64,000 nt of DNA from an uncultured Oscillospiraceae bacterium (lineage in GTDB: Bacteria > Bacillota > Clostridia > Oscillospirales > Oscillospiraceae), in contig CAKTIM010000001.1 in assembly GCA_934565795.1 (NCBI GenBank), forward strand, positions 1 to 64,000, written 5' to 3'. The position numbers and the translations under genes were made by a program. Position 1 is the first letter of the stretch. Every line of letters begins with the position of its first letter. The notes beneath the pieces were generated by a model. It did not search any database. It saw only the letters and a list, made by a program, of their open reading frames with translations, and was not told the DNA's origin. Below, one piece after another: positions 7,894 through 15,773 of this stretch.

Positions 7894-9615
7894 ATGCGAA
7901 AATTTGCAAGATTTGTGATTCCGGCGCTGCTGGCACTGCTGATGATTGCCAGTGTTTTCTGGTATCTGTTCGTCTACGACAGAGCCTTTACCCGGGATTT
8001 CCTTCTGAAGGAGGCCCGCGTCAACGACGCGCGGGGCAACTCTGCCCTCTCCGCCTGGTTCTATAAGCTGGCCTATGCCCACTCGGGCAATGACGAGGAC
8101 GTGGCACTGGAGCTTGCGGGGCAGTACAGAACCGACGGAAATTACACCAAGGCGGAGGTTTCCCTGTCCAAGGCGATCAGCGCTTCGCCCAGCGTGGAGC
8201 TGTATACTGCCCTGTGCCGCACCTTTGTGGAGCAGGACAAGCTGATGGATGCCGTTACCCTGCTGGCGAACATCCCAGATCAAACAATCCGCGCGCAGCT
8301 GGAGGCCGCCCGCCCCACCGCGCCCACGCCCTCCCAGGCGCCCGGCTTTTACAATACCTATGCAAACATTGAGCTGACCAGCTCCTCCGGCACGATTTAC
8401 TACACCACCGACGGTGAGTATCCGTCCATCAACGGCGAGGTCTACACCGGGCCGATCAAGCTGCCGCTGGGCGAGACAGTGATCTACTGCATCAGCGCGG
8501 ACGAAAGCGGCCTGGTCAGCACCCCCAGCGTGCTTGCCTACACCGTCGGCGGCGTGGTGGAGCCTGCCACCTTCATGGACGCAGACGTGGAGTTTGCCCT
8601 GCGGGATCAGCTGGGCATGACCCGAACGGAGATTCTGTATACCAACGATCTGTGGGCCATCACCGAGTTTACAGTGCCCGCCCAGGCGTGGACGCTGGAG
8701 GATCTTCCCAAGCTGACCCATCTGGAAAGCCTGACCATCACCAACCTCCCCAACGGCAGCCTGGCCGATCTGGCCACGCTGACCGAGCTTCGCTCCCTGG
8801 ATTTGACCGGGTGCCGGTTCGCGGCATCGGAGCTGGAGGTTTTGAAGAAGCTTCCCAACCTGCAAAAGCTGGTGCTTTCCAACTGCGGCCTGAGCACCAT
8901 TGCGGATCTGCAGGAAGTGACCACGCTGACCTACCTGGATATCAGCAACAATACCATCCGCAACCTGGAGCCGCTGGCCAGCATGGGGCACCTTCAGGAG
9001 CTTTACATGAAGCTGAACGCCGTGACCTCTCTGGATGCGCTGGCGTCGCTGTATGATCTGGAAAAGCTGGATGTGTCCTTTAACTCCGTCAGCTCTCTGG
9101 TTCCGCTGGGGTCTTGCAGCAAGCTTACATGGCTGGATGTTTCCAACAATACCATCTCCAGCGTGAATGGCATTGCCTCCCTGCCGCTGCTGACCTCCCT
9201 GTCGCTGAATTACAACAGCCTCAGCGACATATCGGCACTGGGCGCCTGCATTCAGCTCAAGGAGCTGAGCTTCACCAACAACAGTGTGTATGATATGTCT
9301 GCGCTGGCGTCGCTGTACAATCTGGAGATCATCGACTTCTCCTACAATAACATTCCTTCCCTTCCCGACTGGCCCCAGAGCAGCGCTCTGCGGGTGGTGC
9401 AAGGCTCGCACAACAATGTGAACAGCGTTTATGTGCTGGGCGGAATGTCCAACCTGACCTATGTCTCCATGGACTACAACAGCCTGACGGACATCAACGC
9501 CCTGGCCAACTGCCCGAATCTGGTGCAGGTGAACGTATACGGCAACGCAATCTCTGACGTATCCGAGCTTACCTCCCGCAGCATCATCGTCAACTACGAT
9601 CCCACCATGCAGTAA
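7894..9615 (+). CDS. exported TPR / chitobiase-C-like / leucine-rich repeat protein
   Basis: A 573-residue envelope protein. A single hydrophobic helix (residues about 4-25, after MRKFARF) is a signal anchor; no lipobox is seen. Residues about 40-135 look like TPR-type helical repeats. Residues about 140-225 match the chitobiase/beta-hexosaminidase C-terminal type module (SSSGTIYYTTDGEYPSING). From about 245 to the end run regular 22-residue leucine-rich repeats (L-x-x-L-x-x-L-D-[VI]-S-x-N). It is probably a surface or membrane-associated protein-binding scaffold. The start at 7894 has GGAG 8 bases upstream. A strong terminator follows. The partner is unknown. Confidence 0.8.
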   Translation: MRKFARFVIPALLALLMIASVFWYLFVYDRAFTRDFLLKEARVNDARGNSALSAWFYKLAYAHSGNDEDVALELAGQYRTDGNYTKAEVSLSKAISASPSVELYTALCRTFVEQDKLMDAVTLLANIPDQTIRAQLEAARPTAPTPSQAPGFYNTYANIELTSSSGTIYYTTDGEYPSINGEVYTGPIKLPLGETVIYCISADESGLVSTPSVLAYTVGGVVEPATFMDADVEFALRDQLGMTRTEILYTNDLWAITEFTVPAQAWTLEDLPKLTHLESLTITNLPNGSLADLATLTELRSLDLTGCRFAASELEVLKKLPNLQKLVLSNCGLSTIADLQEVTTLTYLDISNNTIRNLEPLASMGHLQELYMKLNAVTSLDALASLYDLEKLDVSFNSVSSLVPLGSCSKLTWLDVSNNTISSVNGIASLPLLTSLSLNYNSLSDISALGACIQLKELSFTNNSVYDMSALASLYNLEIIDFSYNNIPSLPDWPQSSALRVVQGSHNNVNSVYVLGGMSNLTYVSMDYNSLTDINALANCPNLVQVNVYGNAISDVSELTSRSIIVNYDPTMQ

Positions 9616-9623
9616 TGAATCTG

Positions 9624-9662
9624 AAATCAGCCGGTGCGCCAAACGCGCACCGGCTGATTTTT
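9624..9662 (+). terminator. intrinsic terminator after the LRR gene
   Basis: A perfect 16-bp inverted repeat (9624-9639 with 9645-9660) with a 5-base loop ends in a T run. Confidence 0.85.
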
Positions 9663-9671
9663 AAACAAACA

Positions 9672-9706
9672 AAAAAACCACAAGCCATCAAAGACTTGCG
9701 GTTTTT
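9672..9706 (-). terminator. terminator of tRNA-Asp
   Basis: Directly downstream of the tRNA on the minus strand, an A/T-flanked stem (ACCGCAAG... with ...CTTGTGGT) ends in a run of T. Confidence 0.7.
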
Positions 9707-9783
9707 TGGCGACCCGGAACGGACTCGAACCGTCGACCTCCAGCGTGACAGGCTGGCGTGCTAACCGACTGCACCACCGGGCC
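9707..9783 (-). tRNA. tRNA-Asp (GTC)
   Basis: The minus strand folds into a full cloverleaf of 77 nt including an encoded CCA. The acceptor GGCCCGG pairs with CCGGGTC, and the T arm carries GGTTCGAGTCC. The anticodon stem CCAGC/GCTGG encloses CTGTCAC, giving anticodon GTC. Its promoter lies at 9802-9830. Confidence 0.97.
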
Positions 9784-9801
9784 ATGCTCGGAACAGGTTG
9801 A

Positions 9802-9830
9802 ATTATAGCAGATAATTCCGCATTTGTAAA
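9802..9830 (-). promoter_or_regulatory. promoter of tRNA-Asp
   Basis: On the minus strand TTTACA (9830-9825) and TATAAT (9807-9802) have a 17-base spacer, with the tRNA beginning 18 bases downstream. Confidence 0.7.
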
Positions 9831-9842
9831 GTAGAAATTTTG

Positions 9843-9883
9843 AAAAAGGGCCTGAGAGCTGCAAAGCAGTTTTCAGGCCCTTT
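9843..9883 (-). terminator. terminator of the blaI-M56 operon
   Basis: AAAGGGCCTGA (9845-9855) pairs with TCAGGCCCTTT (9873-9883), and on the minus strand the stem ends in TTTTTC. It lies about 15 bases after the stop of the M56 gene. Confidence 0.8.
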
Positions 9884-9897
9884 GAATCGGTATGCCC

Positions 9898-11715
9898 TTA
9901 ACCCGCAGGGCTTACCATCCAGAATGTGGGCCGCCTTCCCAGGGATGTTGTGCCGATGGGATAGGGATTGAACATCTGGGTCTGGCCCTTTGTCCCATAC
10001 CGCCCCTCTGTATCCCGATACAGCATATTGGAAGACGATCCTCCCGTCATGGCGCAGGCATTTACGGCCCCATATTCCGTCATAATATCGATCAGATCCG
10101 CATAGGTCGCGCCCAGGGAATCCGCCGTTCTTCCCTCTGCGCAGACAAATATGACCGTACCGTCGGAACGCTGGCCGATGGCTGTTCTTTGATTGTAGCC
10201 GGAAGCTCTGTCATACACAGACATGACCGGCTTTCCGTTGATGATCAGAACGGGGCCGCCCGCACAGCCATCCCGGATTTCCAGGTCAGCTGCCTCCGCC
10301 GCTGTCATTGAATTGCCCACGATCAGAATATTGTCCTTATTAAAGCCCGCAAATCCATCTTCCTGAACCATATCATGCAGCTCATTCCACACGACCGCAT
10401 TTTCTGACAGCACCAGTCCACAGGGAACGCTTCCGACTGCCGGGCTGCTTGACCCATCGTCAAAGTAGCTCCCCGCATTGACAACCGCAATCGCACTTTC
10501 CTGTTCCATAGCCTTATCCATAGGAATCCCAGGGGTTTCCTTGGAAAGCGGATGGGAAGCCGCTGCCAGATAGACCGCCGAAGGGTCACGAACCAGCATC
10601 ACATGGGCGGTAAAGGTTTTCCCCGCGTATGTATCAACCCGGACGCCGTCCCGGAATCCGGCCCACTCGTCATTTCGCCCAGTCTCTTCTGAATCCGTCA
10701 TGGGAGCCGTGGCCGGTTCGGTCTGCACCGAAGGGTTGAGCGCCTCCGTCGAATCCTGCACCGGGGCAGGCTCCTGCAAATCAGGGGCAGCTGTTTTTAC
10801 CGGGACTGTCAGAAAACCGACCGCCATAACAGCAACCACGACGGCACATACCAAAATAATCCAGAATCGGGGGCTTTTATAACGCAGGACATTCCGTATT
10901 CTTTGCGTCACTGCCGTCTCACCAAAGGCCACCGGGCAGGCCAGCACCAGCCGTTTTCCCGTGCTGCACTCCAGGAGCGCTCTTGAATATGCCTTTTTGT
11001 CCGCAATGCCAAAATGGTGGACGACCCGCTCATCACAGGCAAATTCAATATCCCTGCAAAGCAGCGCATAGGAAACCCATACAAGCGGATCAAACCAATA
11101 AACAGCCAGCAGCACAAAGGCCAGCGGCTTCCACCAGTGATCCTTCCAGCGCAGGTGGCTCTGCTCGTGGGCAATCACATAGTCCCGTGTCGCCCCGGAC
11201 AGGCCGGAGGGCAGATAGATTCTGGGGCGAATCAGGCCAAGAATGAACGGCGTTGCAACCGCGTCACAAATCCAGATATTCCCTGTTTCCCAAACGGCCT
11301 CCCGCACAAGACGCCGCATTCTGAAGTAGCTGAATGCGAAATAGACAAGCATCACCGTCATCCCGCTGCACCATATCAGCGGAAGCACGGACATACGCTG
11401 CCCGCCAGAAATGTCCGCCGCATTCGTTTCCGCCTGACCGGGCTTTGGGGCCGTGTCAGCGGAGATTGTCTCCGGGTGAATCAGGCTTGTGTCAACAGCC
11501 TCCTGAATGACGGATGTGGTCTGGGGAATCATGCTGACAGGGCTTTCAATGGAAACCGGCACCATCAGCCGCAGGGCGACGATCCCCCATAGAATACAGG
11601 TGATCCGCCGGGGCGCTCTCTTCAGAAGCAGCCGAAGAACGATCACCGCAAGGATCAGCCAATTGGCCATCAGACTGATGCTCACGAGTTTTGAAAAAAC
11701 AGCGTCCATGTTCAT
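9898..11715 (-). CDS. M56 (BlaR1-type) membrane metalloprotease fused to a phosphodiester-glycosidase domain
   Basis: A 605-residue membrane protein. Residues about 10-32, 38-56 and 108-132 are hydrophobic helices. The M56 zinc-protease core carries HEQSH (183-187), then a helix at 196-219 and the third ligand region DIEFACDE (222-229). A last helix spans about 284-302. In classical BlaR1/MecR1 the remaining extracellular part is a penicillin-binding sensor. Here residues about 350-600 instead resemble the NAGPA/DUF2233 phosphodiester glycosidase family (AVVNAGSYF, CAGGPVLIINGKP, RTAIGQ, NACAMTGGSSSNM). It overlaps the BlaI gene by 4 bases (ATGA), so the two are translationally coupled. By analogy it should sense an envelope signal and relieve BlaI repression. 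ATG 11709 is an alternative start. Confidence 0.85.
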   Translation of the reverse strand: MNMDAVFSKLVSISLMANWLILAVIVLRLLLKRAPRRITCILWGIVALRLMVPVSIESPVSMIPQTTSVIQEAVDTSLIHPETISADTAPKPGQAETNAADISGGQRMSVLPLIWCSGMTVMLVYFAFSYFRMRRLVREAVWETGNIWICDAVATPFILGLIRPRIYLPSGLSGATRDYVIAHEQSHLRWKDHWWKPLAFVLLAVYWFDPLVWVSYALLCRDIEFACDERVVHHFGIADKKAYSRALLECSTGKRLVLACPVAFGETAVTQRIRNVLRYKSPRFWIILVCAVVVAVMAVGFLTVPVKTAAPDLQEPAPVQDSTEALNPSVQTEPATAPMTDSEETGRNDEWAGFRDGVRVDTYAGKTFTAHVMLVRDPSAVYLAAASHPLSKETPGIPMDKAMEQESAIAVVNAGSYFDDGSSSPAVGSVPCGLVLSENAVVWNELHDMVQEDGFAGFNKDNILIVGNSMTAAEAADLEIRDGCAGGPVLIINGKPVMSVYDRASGYNQRTAIGQRSDGTVIFVCAEGRTADSLGATYADLIDIMTEYGAVNACAMTGGSSSNMLYRDTEGRYGTKGQTQMFNPYPIGTTSLGRRPTFWMVSPAG

Positions 11716-12071
11716 CCCTCCTCCTGATCGATCAGCTGCCTGATAAGCTCCCGTTCCCCCTCCGACAGAGCGCGGTTCTTGGTAAAGGCCGCCAGGAATG
11801 CGGGGAAGGAACCGTGAAAGGCGGTATCCACAAACTGCTCGCTCTGCATGGAATAGAACTGTTCTCTGGAAACGAGAGATGTTACCGTGCCATTGTCATT
11901 TTGAAACAGCCCCTTATCACAGAGCCGGCGCAGCACGGTATGCACCGTCGTCCGCTTCCATTGCAGCTCCTCCCCTGCCAGCTTCACAAGCGTAGACGAT
12001 GAAACCGGCTCATTCCTCCAGATTATATCCGCAAACCGGGATTCCACAACACCTAACTGAATTTCTGCCAT
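11712..12071 (-). CDS. BlaI/MecI family transcriptional repressor
   Basis: A 119-residue winged-helix repressor of the BlaI/MecI (penicillinase repressor) family. The N-terminal DNA-binding half includes ESRFADIIW, SSTLVKLAGEELQWKRTTVHTVLRRLCDKGLF, followed by the protease-sensitive dimerisation half (LVSREQFYSMQSEQFV). Such repressors are cleaved or inactivated when the partner M56 protease is activated. Its start codon has AGGAGG 8 bases upstream. Two matching operators lie in its own promoter, so the operon is almost certainly autoregulated. No beta-lactamase gene is next to it. Confidence 0.92.
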   Translation of the reverse strand: MAEIQLGVVESRFADIIWRNEPVSSSTLVKLAGEELQWKRTTVHTVLRRLCDKGLFQNDNGTVTSLVSREQFYSMQSEQFVDTAFHGSFPAFLAAFTKNRALSEGERELIRQLIDQEEG

Positions 12072-12088
12072 CGTAAAACCTCCTTTGG

Positions 12089-12105
12089 GACTACTTATTG
12101 TAGTC
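12089..12105. promoter_or_regulatory. BlaI-type operator 1
   Basis: A perfect dyad GACTAC-N5-GTAGTC, the form expected for BlaI/MecI binding (core TACA/TGTA-like), lies between the -10 element and the blaI start codon. Confidence 0.8.
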
Positions 12106-12114
12106 TCTGTGAAT

Positions 12115-12143
12115 AGACTACACTATGTAGTCTCAAAAGTCAA
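12115..12143 (-). promoter_or_regulatory. promoter and BlaI-type operator 2
   Basis: On the minus strand TTGACT (12143-12138) and TAGTCT (12120-12115) have a 17-base spacer. The second dyad GACTAC-N5-GTAGTC (12116-12132) covers the -10 element and much of the spacer. The two dyads are 27 bases apart centre to centre. Confidence 0.8.
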
Positions 12144-12214
12144 GCCCCTTTCTGACAAAATTTCAATTTTTTATTTGCTGTCGCCGCTATACCCCCAAAA
12201 GCGGGCATAGACCG

Positions 12215-12255
12215 AAAAAACGGCAGGAAGCATGAACAAATCACGCTTCCTGCCG
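12215..12255 (-). terminator. second downstream hairpin of tRNA-Gly
   Basis: CGGCAGGAAGC (12221-12231) pairs with GCTTCCTGCCG (12245-12255). On the minus strand the stem is followed by six T. Confidence 0.7.
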
Positions 12256-12296
12256 CTAAAATACCAAATCAGCTCCCAATACAGGCCGTTCCCCAT

Positions 12297-12327
12297 AGAA
12301 AAAGCGCCTGCGAAAAGCAGACGCTTT
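12297..12327 (-). terminator. terminator of tRNA-Gly
   Basis: Immediately after the tRNA on the minus strand, AAAGCGTCTGC pairs with GCAGGCGCTTT (one wobble or mismatch) around a TTTTC loop and runs into T residues. Confidence 0.7.
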
Positions 12328-12328
12328 A

Positions 12329-12404
12329 TGGAGCGGGTGACGAGGCTCGAACTCGCTACCTCCACCTTGGCAAGGTGGCGCTCTACCAGATGAGCTACAC
12401 CCGC
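12329..12404 (-). tRNA. tRNA-Gly (GCC)
   Basis: A 76-nt cloverleaf on the minus strand including encoded CCA. The acceptor GCGGGTG pairs with CACCCGC. The anticodon stem CCACC/GGTGG encloses TTGCCAA, giving anticodon GCC. The T arm carries AGTTCGAGCCT. Confidence 0.97.
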
Positions 12405-12418
12405 ACGGGACGTGACTC

Positions 12419-12446
12419 ATTATAGCATGAATGCGGAATTTGTCAA
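12419..12446 (-). promoter_or_regulatory. promoter of tRNA-Gly
   Basis: On the minus strand a consensus TTGACA (12446-12441) and TATAAT (12424-12419) have a 16-base spacer, 14 bases from the mature tRNA. Confidence 0.8.
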
Positions 12447-12487
12447 GTCCTGATTTTTTCTTTTCCCGTAAAAGGTCGTGCACCCAG

Positions 12488-12520
12488 GCCGGACTGCCTG
12501 AAGCGGTTGTCCGGCCCCTG
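12488..12520 (-). terminator. hairpin after the oleate hydratase fragment
   Basis: GGCCGGAC and GTCCGGCC (about 8 bp, 12489-12519 on the plus strand) form a stem just downstream of the fragment's stop codon. It is probably the leftover terminator of the once intact gene; there is no strong T run. Confidence 0.4.
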
Positions 12521-12531
12521 CCGCTTTGCGG

Positions 12532-12984
12532 TCAGTCCTTCGGGTATTCGGGAGAAAGGACGCTGTCCTTCAGTGCCACACTCTTGTCCCGGCCCTGGTA
12601 CATGATGTAGTAGGGCGGAATCTGATTGATCTTGTAGAGCAGTTCCTTCTCCATCTCTTTCAGTTTCAGCGGGTTGATCTTGGGCAGATTCTTCGGAGTA
12701 AAGTCACCCTTGATGGCGTTGAACTTCATAATCTGCTGCTTGAAATAGCGCATGTCGTACTGTGCCGGGTTGACCTCGATGATCTCCTTGTCAAGCCCGG
12801 TCAGCTGATACACTGCCTCCAGGGGAGTTCGTACAGAGGTTTCGATGATGAATACCACATCGCCCGGTACTTCGACGAACTGACCGATGAAGCCGAGGTT
12901 GGTGCAGCCGTCCGGCACCACCTTGGGGCGGTCGGTGCAGGTGCGGGGCATAAACTGGCTGGTGATGTAGGGCATTATGCAGGT
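12532..12984 (-). pseudogene. oleate hydratase, C-terminal fragment
   Basis: About 150 codons match the C-terminal end of oleate hydratase (myosin-cross-reactive antigen family), the FAD enzyme that adds water to the double bond of oleic acid. Visible family sequence includes STCIMPYITSQFMPR, DRPKVVPDG, NLGFIGQFVEVPGDVVFI and SVRTPLEAVYQLTGLDKE. A full enzyme is about 560-650 residues, and the FAD-binding N-terminal three quarters is absent. The similarity starts abruptly at about 12984, exactly where group II intron-like sequence begins, so the 5' part was lost by recombination. The ATG at 12975 could still start a short open frame, but no functional enzyme can result. Confidence 0.8.
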
Positions 12985-12985
12985 G

Positions 12986-13167
12986 GAGATGCGATTTCTG
13001 TTCGTCAGGCCAGAGTTTTGCCCATTAGGGGATCTTTCAACCCCTAAAATCCGGCTTTCTTCAGATTCCGCCTCACGGCGGACACTCTTGCCTTTGGCTA
13101 AATCTTCCCGCTACCGGGCGACTTCGGGACTTTCACCCGCTAGAACGTGCGCTCACCGGGCGCACAC
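12986..13167 (-). mobile_element. group II intron remnant (5' end of domain I, class C-like)
   Basis: On the minus strand the sequence from 13167 opens with GTGTGCGCCCGG and continues with blocks I recognise from the 5' domain I of bacterial group IIC introns: TTCTAGCGGGTGAAAGTCCC, CGCCCGGTAGCGGGAA, TAGCCAAAGGCAAG, GTGTCCGCCGTGAGGCGGAA, TCTGAAGAAAGCCGG and CTGACGAACAGAAATCGCAT. Only about 180 nt remain; the reverse transcriptase gene and domains II-VI are missing. The 5' end lies directly after the T tract of the aldo/keto reductase terminator, the usual target of class C introns. The 3' side is joined to the oleate hydratase fragment. Confidence 0.75.
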
Positions 13168-13169
13168 GG

Positions 13170-13204
13170 AAAAAGCCAGAGAAGCTGCCCTCTCCGGCTT
13201 TTTT
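13170..13204 (-). terminator. terminator of the aldo/keto reductase gene
   Basis: AAAAAGCC..AGAGA (from 13170) pairs with TCTCC..GGCTTTTTT (to 13204). Both strands end in T runs. The group II intron remnant begins 2 bases past its minus-strand T tract. Confidence 0.8.
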
Positions 13205-13265
13205 ATGCGGCTTTCCGCCGCTGCTGATTGCTATGGAAGCTCTGATTAAATCGGCAAGAGCTCTA

Positions 13266-14276
13266 TTACTTGCGGTTCCAGTTTCTCATGCTGCTGCCCT
13301 GCTGCTCCACGAAGCCACGGTGGCCGTGGACGGGAATCTGCTCCAGGGTCGCCTCCAAGGCTGCGAACTCCTCCTGGGTAAGCGATACATTCCACGCGCC
13401 CAGGTTTTCCAGAATGCGTTCCTGATTCTTGGAGCCGGGGATTGGAACCACGTTGGGGTATTTGTGCAGCATCCAGCTCAGGGAAATCTGCGCCTTGGTG
13501 GCGTGCTTGCTCTGGGCATAGCGCTCCAGCAGCTCCAGGATCGGCTGATTGGCCTCCATATTCTCCCTGCGCAGCTGGGGGACAAATTTACGCACATCGT
13601 CGCTGTGGGAGAAATCCGAATCCGCCGTTACCTTGCCGGACAGGAATCCGCTGGCAATGGGCGAGAACGGAACCAGGCCGATGTTATGGGCCAAGCAATA
13701 TGGAATCACCGCCTCCTCCACGCCGCGCTCCAGCATGGAATAGATGTTCTGCACCGCCGACAGCGGCGTGACCGCATTGGCCCGGTCGATCACGTCCACA
13801 TCCACCTGCGACAGACCCCAGCCACGGATCAGGCCATCCTTAATCAGCTTGCCCATCACCTCTGCCACCTGCTCCACGGGGATATCCGGGTTGATGCGGT
13901 GCAGATAATAAAGGTCGGCATAGTCGGTTTGCAGCCGCTCCAGAGAGGCGGACAAATGCTCCCGCACAACGGTCTCCAGCCCCTTCGCGGCGACCTCGGC
14001 GGTGTCCAGATGCAGCTTTGTGGCAAGCACAATCTCCTTGCGGAAGTCATGCACCGCTTCGCCGACGATCCGCTCATTGTGCCCCCGGTTCTCCGGCAGC
14101 AGATTGGGGCCGTAGGCCTCCGCCGTGTCAAAAAACGTACATCCAAAGGCATATGCCCTGCGGATCGCCTCAATGCTGTAATCCCTGTCGGGAATCTCGC
14201 CATAGCCATGACTAAGCCCCATGCATCCCATTCCAATGGGAGAAACCTCGATCTGTCCGAGCTTACGTGTGTTCAT
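13266..14276 (-). CDS. aldo/keto reductase
   Basis: A 336-residue NADPH-dependent aldo/keto reductase of the (beta/alpha)8 family. The catalytic Asp/Tyr segment is FFDTAEAYGPN (about 54-64), the catalytic Lys is in VLATKLH (about 90), and the His is in YYLHRI (about 126). The cofactor-binding end shows PIPGSKNQERILEN. The length is normal. A GGAGGG site precedes the ATG by 7 bases. Its terminator at 13170-13204 was the target of a group II intron. It reduces aldehydes or ketones; the substrate is unknown. Confidence 0.9.
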   Translation of the reverse strand: MNTRKLGQIEVSPIGMGCMGLSHGYGEIPDRDYSIEAIRRAYAFGCTFFDTAEAYGPNLLPENRGHNERIVGEAVHDFRKEIVLATKLHLDTAEVAAKGLETVVREHLSASLERLQTDYADLYYLHRINPDIPVEQVAEVMGKLIKDGLIRGWGLSQVDVDVIDRANAVTPLSAVQNIYSMLERGVEEAVIPYCLAHNIGLVPFSPIASGFLSGKVTADSDFSHSDDVRKFVPQLRRENMEANQPILELLERYAQSKHATKAQISLSWMLHKYPNVVPIPGSKNQERILENLGAWNVSLTQEEFAALEATLEQIPVHGHRGFVEQQGSSMRNWNRK

Positions 14277-14354
14277 CTGCTTCCCTCCATTTTTTACATT
14301 GTATCGTGCTGACTTGATTATAGCAGCAGAACGTGAATTATTCTACTGCTTTCA

Positions 14355-15698
14355 CTATCCCTCCAGGCGATGCATCCATCGGCGGCGGTGGAAAACCGCA
14401 AGGGATATGGCAAAACGGATGCACTCCTCCAGCGACAGGAGAAAATAAACATAGGGAATGGCGAGCTTAAAAACGAACGCGCCCACCAGGCCCAGAGGGA
14501 TGCCAAAGAGCCATGTGCCAATGATATCGATAAACATAACATATTTGGTTCGGCCGCCGCTTCGCAGAATGCCGCCGCCGAGGATCATATTGAGCACCTT
14601 GAACGGCGCGACCAGCGCATAGGCGATCAGAATCTGCTGTGTCATCACCTTCACGGTGCGCTCCACCTGATAGATTTCCACATAGAACCCGCTTGTCACG
14701 ATCACGGCGACGGAGAGGACAGCCGCGCCGACGGCTCCGTAAACAAGAAGCCTCTGGGATGCCCAATAAGCGCCCTCGTAATCCTCACTGCCCAGCCGCT
14801 TGCCCACCAGGACGCTTGCCGCCTGAGCCAGACCACACAGCGCACCGATCACCAGCCCCTGTATGGGGTTAATCAGGGTCATCGCGGCGCTGGCGTCAAT
14901 GCTCATGTGGCCATAAATGGCCGCGTAGACATTCTCGCCCAGGCTCCAGAGCACCTCGCAGACCAGCAGCGGCAGAAGCATACCCCAATACTGCCGCCAG
15001 TTCAGCCGGGTCAGGCGTGAGCCGCCCTCGTTCTCTGTCTTTAAGACGGTTAGATTTTTGGGGGCCATCACAAGCATCAGCAGGAAATTGGCCCACTGGG
15101 AGATGACCGTTGCGATTGCCGCGCCCGTTATTCCCAGCGGCGCAAAGCCCAGCCGCCCGAAAATCAGGATATCATTCAGCCCCGTATTGAGCAGCGCGGA
15201 AAAAATGCTGGCATACAGCGGCAGCCTGGGTCTTTCCGCGCAGCGGTAGGCGGTGGAAAGAAGAGTTGCTCCCGTCATGGGCAGGAACGTAGCGGCAATG
15301 CGTATCAGATAGCCTGCAGCGGCCTGCCGAGTCTGCTCATCCCGGGTGTAAAGACGCATAATGTCGTAGGGCAGCAGCGTGCAAAGCGCGGTAAACAGCC
15401 CGGCGATCCCCACCCCAAGAAGCAGATTCACAAAGAGGCTCCGGCGAACCTCCGCCCTGTTTTTCTGCCCGATGTACTGGGAAATCATTATCCCCGCCAC
15501 CGCGCCAATGGCGGAAATCACCACGGAATAAATGGATGCAAACTTCCCTGCCAGCCCGACGCCTGCCACGCTGACCTCGCCCAGCTGGCCGATCATAATC
15601 TGATCGACCATGCTGAAGGAGGATTGCAGCATGGATTGCAGCGCCACGGGTATCGCCAGGCTGCACACGGTTTTCAAAAAGCGGTCGTTCCCTTTCAT
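14355..15698 (-). CDS. MATE family efflux transporter
   Basis: A 447-residue polytopic membrane protein with about twelve hydrophobic helices in two halves, as in MATE drug/Na+ (or H+) antiporters. Family features include LAIPVALQSMLQSSFSMVDQIMIGQLG near the N-terminus and the internal duplication beginning around LLPLLVCEVLWSLGENVYAAIYG. The start at 15698 is preferred because GGGAGG lies 7 bases upstream. It is 75 bases downstream of a LacI-family regulator on the same strand, which probably controls it. The exported compound is unknown. Confidence 0.88.
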   Translation of the reverse strand: MKGNDRFLKTVCSLAIPVALQSMLQSSFSMVDQIMIGQLGEVSVAGVGLAGKFASIYSVVISAIGAVAGIMISQYIGQKNRAEVRRSLFVNLLLGVGIAGLFTALCTLLPYDIMRLYTRDEQTRQAAAGYLIRIAATFLPMTGATLLSTAYRCAERPRLPLYASIFSALLNTGLNDILIFGRLGFAPLGITGAAIATVISQWANFLLMLVMAPKNLTVLKTENEGGSRLTRLNWRQYWGMLLPLLVCEVLWSLGENVYAAIYGHMSIDASAAMTLINPIQGLVIGALCGLAQAASVLVGKRLGSEDYEGAYWASQRLLVYGAVGAAVLSVAVIVTSGFYVEIYQVERTVKVMTQQILIAYALVAPFKVLNMILGGGILRSGGRTKYVMFIDIIGTWLFGIPLGLVGAFVFKLAIPYVYFLLSLEECIRFAISLAVFHRRRWMHRLEG

Positions 15699-15773
15699 AT
15701 CGCACCTCCCGGTTTCTTTGCTTCCATTGTAGCCCCTGGGCGGCGATATTTCAAAGGTTAAACGCATAACCTC

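Noticed and set aside
12986..13167. Functional group II intron
   Set aside because: Only the 5' part of domain I is present. Domains V and VI and the reverse transcriptase are missing, so it cannot splice or move.
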